Shown here: piece by piece, positions 28,561 to 32,331 of the stretch
How the letters are laid out: every line of letters starts with the position of its first letter
How positions within the stretch are numbered: position 1 is the stretch's first letter
Assembly: GCA_016794485.1 (NCBI GenBank)
Contig: JAEUHV010000284.1
Span: forward strand, 1 to 32,331
DNA: 32,331 nucleotides
Direction of reading: 5' to 3'
From: Planctomycetota bacterium
GTDB taxonomy: Bacteria > Planctomycetota > UBA1135 > UBA2386
Notes under the pieces: model-generated
Told to the model about the DNA's origin: nothing
The model's database searches: none
What the model saw: only the letters and a program-made list of their open reading frames with translations
Translations under genes and position numbers: made by a program

Positions 28561-30096
28561 TCACCACAGCACGCGCACGACGATCTCGTCCGTGCGGCCA
28601 CGCAGGTCCAGGGCCGCGGTGTCGAGCCGGTGCGCCTTCAGCAGCGGCGTCCAGCGTTCGACCTCGTCCACGAGTCCGGTCGGACCGGTCGGCAGCCCGT
28701 CGCTGCCGAGCAGCATCGGCAGCAACCGCAAGGCGGCGTAGAGTTCGCCGCGCAGGAACGCGCCGACGGCGACCGTCCCGGCGCCACTCACCCCGGCCCC
28801 GGCGTCGGCGAATTTCGCAGGCGGCACGCCCGTCTCGGCGATCCGGGAACGCACCTGCGCCGCGAGGCCGGGACCGTGCTCGGCGCTGCCGAGGACCAGG
28901 ACGCCGTCCCCGACGAACAGCTGGACGAAGCCGAAGTCGGCGACCTGGGCGCCGTCCGCCGCCGGCAGGAAGCGCGCGCCGAAGGCCGCAACGACCGGCG
29001 CGAGTGCTTCGACCACCCGGTCCTGGTCCTGGAGCGCGACGACGAGGCCGGCACGCGCGAACGGCACGACCCCGTCGTCCGGGTCGCCGGGGCCACAGAC
29101 CAACAAGACGTCGCTGCGCAGGTGCGGCACCAGCGATTGCACCACGTCGCCGCACGTCCGCTGCAAGCGCGCGCGGGTCGCCGCGACGGAACGTTCCTGC
29201 ACACCTGCCAGCACGGTGCAGTACGAGTTCCAGACCGCCGCCCAGTCGACCTGCCACGCCACCCGCAGCGACGTCTCGTCGGGCACGAGCCCCTGGAGAT
29301 CCGGCACGCCGGTGCGCACCGGCGCGAGGCCGGCGAACACGCCGCGGTCGCCACCGGCGTCGAACTGCAGGCGCACCATCGCGGCGACGTCCGGTCCGAA
29401 CGCGCCGCACGTCACCACGAATCGTCGCGTCGCGGCACCGAGCACGTCGGCGGCGAGGCCACGTTCCCACGCCCGGTCGCGCAACAAGCCGAGCAAAGGG
29501 CCCACTTCGCCCTCGACGCGCAGAACGTCGCGGGGATCGAGCGGCTTGCCGCGCCACGCGAGCGCCCGCGCCGTCGCCGCCACCCGCGCGTCGTCGTCGG
29601 CGAACACCACCACCAGCCGGCCGGCGTGCACGCGCGGCGTACCGGGCCGCAACTCGCGCCACGCGTTGCTGGCCTGCTCGCCGACACGCCGCAGCCAACC
29701 TTCACTCTCGCGCGCCATCGCCTCGAGATCGGTGTGCCCGTCCGGCTCGGCGACCACGGCGGCCGACCACCGCGGCACGTGCAAGGCGTCCTCGGCCTGT
29801 TCCAGCCAGGTGACGACGTGCAACGTCCCGGCGTAGTCGAGCAGGCGCGCCCGTTCGCGCGCGAACTCGGCATCGGCGCCGTGCACGGCGCGCAGGGTCG
29901 CGTCGAGGTCGTCGACGTGACGCCGCCAGAGCTTCTCCGCCGGCTCGGTGGCGAGCATCGCCCCGAGGTCCGTGGGCTGCATCCGGACGCGCCAGGTCGC
30001 CGGGCCGGCAAGGCTGATGCGGAGCAGTTCGGGCGGTTCGGCGGCGATCGGCGACTGGTCGAGAACGACGGCGAGAACGGCGATGGCGTGCAGCAC
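28561..30096 (-). CDS. Exported protein of unknown function
   Basis: 511 aa from GTG 30096, chosen because GAGG lies five bases upstream and because the protein then begins VLHAIAVLAVVLDQSPIAAE, a signal-like segment. The open frame extends upstream to 30285, but that part is Pro/Arg-rich and unlikely to be coding. The body alternates beta strands and helices; examples are LHVVTWLEQAEDALHVPRWS, AGRLVVVFADDDARVAATAR, VLLVCGPGDPDDGVVPFARA and FVQLFVGDGVLVLGSAEHGP. I recognise no family and no catalytic motif; the pattern of repeated alpha/beta units resembles large planctomycete periplasmic proteins of unknown role. It is transcribed divergently from the LamG gene at 30248, with 151 bases between the starts, and lies upstream of efflux operon 2 on the same strand. 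Confidence 0.75.
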   Translation of the reverse strand: MLHAIAVLAVVLDQSPIAAEPPELLRISLAGPATWRVRMQPTDLGAMLATEPAEKLWRRHVDDLDATLRAVHGADAEFARERARLLDYAGTLHVVTWLEQAEDALHVPRWSAAVVAEPDGHTDLEAMARESEGWLRRVGEQASNAWRELRPGTPRVHAGRLVVVFADDDARVAATARALAWRGKPLDPRDVLRVEGEVGPLLGLLRDRAWERGLAADVLGAATRRFVVTCGAFGPDVAAMVRLQFDAGGDRGVFAGLAPVRTGVPDLQGLVPDETSLRVAWQVDWAAVWNSYCTVLAGVQERSVAATRARLQRTCGDVVQSLVPHLRSDVLLVCGPGDPDDGVVPFARAGLVVALQDQDRVVEALAPVVAAFGARFLPAADGAQVADFGFVQLFVGDGVLVLGSAEHGPGLAAQVRSRIAETGVPPAKFADAGAGVSGAGTVAVGAFLRGELYAALRLLPMLLGSDGLPTGPTGLVDEVERWTPLLKAHRLDTAALDLRGRTDEIVVRVLW

Positions 30097-30247
30097 GCAG
30101 ACCTCGGGTGGCGGGACGGATGGACCGGACGTGGCAGCGTAGCCGGGACACCGCCACACCGGTCGCCCGACGCCGCCAGGCTCGGGCGCTGCCATCGAAG
30201 AAATCGCGCCGGGTTGCCGCCGCGGGCGTCGTTCCCAGGAGCAACCC

Positions 30248-31390
30248 ATGACCACCATCCTGCGTGCGGCCTGCGCCGCGTCCATGTTCGTCCTCCCCGC
30301 CCTCGCCCAGGACTTCCTGCTCTACAAGTTCGAGGGCGGCTGCACGAACGAAGTCGTCAACTACGCGCCGCAGGGCGCGGCCATCGGCAACGGTGTCCTG
30401 GAGACCACCAGCGTTTCGTACTACGTGCCCTCTTTGTACGGCAACGCCCTGGCCGGAGCCCAAGTCTCGATGTCCGGCCACTACACCCAGGTGCGCACGG
30501 GCTGGCATCCCGGTGCCAACCCGGTGACCGGCGACTTCACGCTGGCCACCTACCTGAAGCAACGCACCGCCCCGGTCGTGCCGAGCCATCTGTTCGGCTG
30601 TCCCACGGGCCTGCGCATGGCAACCGGCGGCAGCTTCGGCACCGGCCTCGTGGTGCAGGGCCTGATGGCGAACGGGACCTGGGCGGTCCTCAACGCCGAC
30701 CTGCAAACGCCGGCACAGAACGCGTGGGTCCATCTCGCCGTCGTCGTGAACGCCAACGCCGGATTGGTGTCGTGGTACATCGACGGCGTCCTGGTCGAAC
30801 AGGACAGCGGCTTCGTCGGCGGCGTCGACACCGGCACCAGCACGGGCGAGTGCTTCGTCGGCAGTGGTGGACAGGGCGCCGGGAGCGTCTACGACCTCGA
30901 CGAGTTCCTGGTCAGCACCCGCATCTACACCCCGGCCGAGATCGCGCAGTTGGCGAGCGGCACCCGCGCCGGCAAAGGCCTCTACACCAGTGGCACCGTC
31001 ACCGAATGCGGCACCGGCCAGCTGACGTTCGACTCGACCGGCGGTCGACCCTACCTCGGCAACGCGTCGTTCGCGCTCAGCTCGACCACACCGGCCCCAG
31101 CCGTACACCTGCTGGCGATCGGCTTCTCGCGCTGCAGCTTCGGCGGCGGCACCGGATCACTGCCCCTCTCGATCGGCGTGGTGTTGCCGATGCTGAACGG
31201 ATGCACGCTGCTGGCCGACCCCGAACTGCTGCTGACCGGCGCCTCGCTCGGCGGCACGGCGACGTTCCCGATTGCGATCCCGGCGGGCGCGCCGATGGGT
31301 GCATCCTTGTTCGCGCAGGCACTCGCGCTCGATGCCACCACGGGTGCGCCGGCGATGTCGTTCGGCCTCGCTCTCGGCGTCGGCTACTGA
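30248..31390 (+). CDS. Secreted LamG-domain protein
   Basis: 380 aa. The signal peptide covers residues 1-20, ending VLPALAQ. Residues about 22-240 form a LamG/concanavalin-like jelly-roll: DFLLYKFEGGCTNEVVNYAP, then FTLATYLKQRT, WVHLAVVVNANAGLVSWYID and YDLDEFLVSTRIYTPAEIAQ, the classic LamG-like ending. The last 110 residues carry the C-terminal module (SIGVVLPMLNGCTLLADPEL, ending FGLALGVGY). AGGAG, six bases before the ATG, supports the start. The protein is probably exported to the surface and may bind glycans, as many LamG domains do; no catalytic residues are evident. It lies immediately upstream of the sigma factor/kinase pair in the same direction. Confidence 0.86.
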   Translation: MTTILRAACAASMFVLPALAQDFLLYKFEGGCTNEVVNYAPQGAAIGNGVLETTSVSYYVPSLYGNALAGAQVSMSGHYTQVRTGWHPGANPVTGDFTLATYLKQRTAPVVPSHLFGCPTGLRMATGGSFGTGLVVQGLMANGTWAVLNADLQTPAQNAWVHLAVVVNANAGLVSWYIDGVLVEQDSGFVGGVDTGTSTGECFVGSGGQGAGSVYDLDEFLVSTRIYTPAEIAQLASGTRAGKGLYTSGTVTECGTGQLTFDSTGGRPYLGNASFALSSTTPAPAVHLLAIGFSRCSFGGGTGSLPLSIGVVLPMLNGCTLLADPELLLTGASLGGTATFPIAIPAGAPMGASLFAQALALDATTGAPAMSFGLALGVGY

Positions 31391-31396
31391 TGGCCG

Positions 31397-31429
31397 CGAT
31401 CGCCATCTGCCCGTGTCGCGGGGCGATCG
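31397..31429. terminator. Hairpin between LamG gene and sigma factor gene
   Basis: CGATCGCC (31397-31404) pairs with GGCGATCG (31422-31429) around a 17-base spacer, just after the LamG stop codon. It may end LamG transcription or lie in the leader of the sigma factor gene. Confidence 0.4.
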
Positions 31430-31473
31430 TGCGCGTCCTGCACGAGTTCGCGCCGGCGCTACATTGCGCCGCC

Positions 31474-32031
31474 ATGGTCGAGCCCTGCGATCCCGTCCAG
31501 GACCTGCTGCGGCGTGCCGGCGCTGGCGAGCCGGCGGCCGCAGCCGCGCTGTTCGAGCATCTGTACGCCGACCTGAAGGCCCGCGCCCATCGCGTGGGCC
31601 AGCAGGCCGACTGCACCTTGCAACCGACCGCGCTCGTGCACGAGGCGTGGCTGAAGCTGGCGCATCGCACCACGCCATTCACCGACCGGGCGCACTTCCT
31701 GCGGGCGGCCGCCAAGGCGATGCGATCGGTGCTGGTCGACCACCTGCGCGGCAAGCATCGCCAGAAGCGCGGCGGTGACCTCGTGCGGGTCGAACTCGAC
31801 GACTTCGCCGCCGTCTACGACGAACGCGCCATCGACCTGATCGCGCTCGACGAAGCAATGGAACGGCTGGCCGCCGTCGACCCGACCCTGGCGCAGATCG
31901 TCGAACTGCGGTTCTTCACCGGCTTGAAGATGCAGGAGATCGCCGACGTGCAGGCGGCGTCGCTGACCAGTGTCGAACGAGGCTGGCGCATGGCGTGCGC
32001 ATTCCTGCGCGCGGAGCTGGCTGGACGATGA
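31474..32031 (+). CDS. ECF-type RNA polymerase sigma factor (TIGR02999-like)
   Basis: 185 aa, the normal length. Region 2 spans about residues 5-90 and includes the subfamily hallmark LQPTALVHEAWLKLAHR (from residue 49), then AHFLRAAAKAMRSVLVDHLR and GKHRQKRGG. Region 4 follows (AMERLAAVDPTLAQIVELRF, then GLKMQEIADVQAASLTSVER), with its helix-turn-helix. This subfamily is expanded in planctomycetes and acidobacteria and often sits next to Ser/Thr kinase genes, as it does here: its stop overlaps the kinase ATG (ATGA at 32028-32031). It should direct RNA polymerase to a set of promoters, with the kinase a likely regulator; phosphorylation control is inference from context. Confidence 0.95.
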   Translation: MVEPCDPVQDLLRRAGAGEPAAAAALFEHLYADLKARAHRVGQQADCTLQPTALVHEAWLKLAHRTTPFTDRAHFLRAAAKAMRSVLVDHLRGKHRQKRGGDLVRVELDDFAAVYDERAIDLIALDEAMERLAAVDPTLAQIVELRFFTGLKMQEIADVQAASLTSVERGWRMACAFLRAELAGR

Positions 32032-32331
32032 ACGCCGACTGGACCAGGATCCGTGCCGCGTTCGATCGTGCGCTGGACGTACCGCCGGCGGAACGCACGG
32101 CGTTGCTCGACCGCGAACTCGGTGACGGCCCGCTGCGGGCCGCGGTCGACCGACTGTTGCAGTTCGCCGACACCGGAGGATTCCTGGTGCCGCCTGGCAC
32201 CGCGACGATCGCCCGCGCGACGCCGACCAGGCTGGCTCCTGGCGCGACGCTCGGCCCGTACGTGCTCGGCGCCGTGCTCGGCGAGGGCGGCATGGGCATC
32301 GTCTACGCCGCGGAACAGCAGCGACCCCGCC
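32028..32331 (+). CDS. Ser/Thr protein kinase, N-terminal part (cut by window edge)
   Basis: The first 101 codons are visible. Residues 1-70 are a soluble helical leader (WTRIRAAFDRALDVPPAERT, then LRAAVDRLLQFAD), the type of N-terminal segment common in planctomycete kinases of this operon type. The kinase domain opens with LGPYVLGAVLGEGGMGIVYA (about residues 75-94), containing the glycine-rich ATP loop GEGGMG. The catalytic core lies beyond the edge. The ATG overlaps the sigma factor stop, so the two are translationally coupled and probably work in one pathway. Likely a Hanks-type kinase; whether it has a membrane segment or sensor domain cannot be seen. Confidence 0.92.
   Translation, partial: MNADWTRIRAAFDRALDVPPAERTALLDRELGDGPLRAAVDRLLQFADTGGFLVPPGTATIARATPTRLAPGATLGPYVLGAVLGEGGMGIVYAAEQQRPR

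Noticed and set aside
28552..31473. Very long plus-strand frame leading into the sigma factor
   Set aside because: It overlaps two well-supported genes in other frames; the sigma factor has normal length from ATG 31474.

Overview
The window is very GC-rich, densely coded chromosomal DNA, most likely from a member of the Planctomycetota. Three things suggest this: a short ECF sigma factor (the type carrying an LQPTALVHEAWLKL motif) overlapping a Ser/Thr kinase gene; a second ECF sigma factor fused through a membrane segment to a large extracytoplasmic part; and five secreted proteins that end in the same type of roughly 110-residue module. This is inference from gene content. No rRNA, tRNA, CRISPR array, insertion sequence or integrase was seen.

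Layout. 1-762 (minus): the start of a secreted, HEAT-like helical protein that runs off the left edge. 948-7591 (plus): a tightly overlapping operon of outer-membrane factor, membrane-fusion protein, ABC ATPase and MacB-type permease, followed by a membrane/Kelch protein. 7623-8354 (plus): a membrane-anchored protein of unknown function. 8464-10899 (plus): Tex. 10952-12331 (minus): a DUF4143-type AAA ATPase, probably accessory, with 23-bp tandem repeats upstream. 12593-13999 (plus): a secreted beta-propeller protein. 14000-14168: a cluster of strong hairpins between convergent genes. 14169-16211 (minus): a large secreted protein. 16311-17731 (plus): a crotonase and a small methyltransferase with beta-class motif order. 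17724-18845 (minus): a secreted LamG-like protein. 18982-21876 (plus): the sigma factor-membrane-extracytoplasmic fusion. 22029-23741 (plus): a secreted paralogue of the 14169-16211 protein. 23778-28435 (minus): a second export operon (membrane-fusion protein, ATPase and two MacB-type permeases) with no outer-membrane factor of its own. 28561-30096 (minus): an exported protein of unknown function. 30248-31390 (plus): a secreted LamG protein. 31474-32331 (plus): ECF sigma factor and Ser/Thr kinase, the latter cut by the right edge.

How the genes may work together. The two MacAB-type systems would export substrates across the envelope, and the single TolC-like protein at 948 could serve both. 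The secreted proteins form a surface or periplasmic set with a shared C-terminal module, which may be a sorting or packing domain. Two kinds of signalling are present: a sigma factor that may sense the envelope through its own C-terminal half, and a sigma factor/kinase pair. The most unusual object is the 964-residue sigma factor fusion at 18982-21876, together with the inverted TGAAAC motifs in the gap it shares with a divergent secreted-protein gene.
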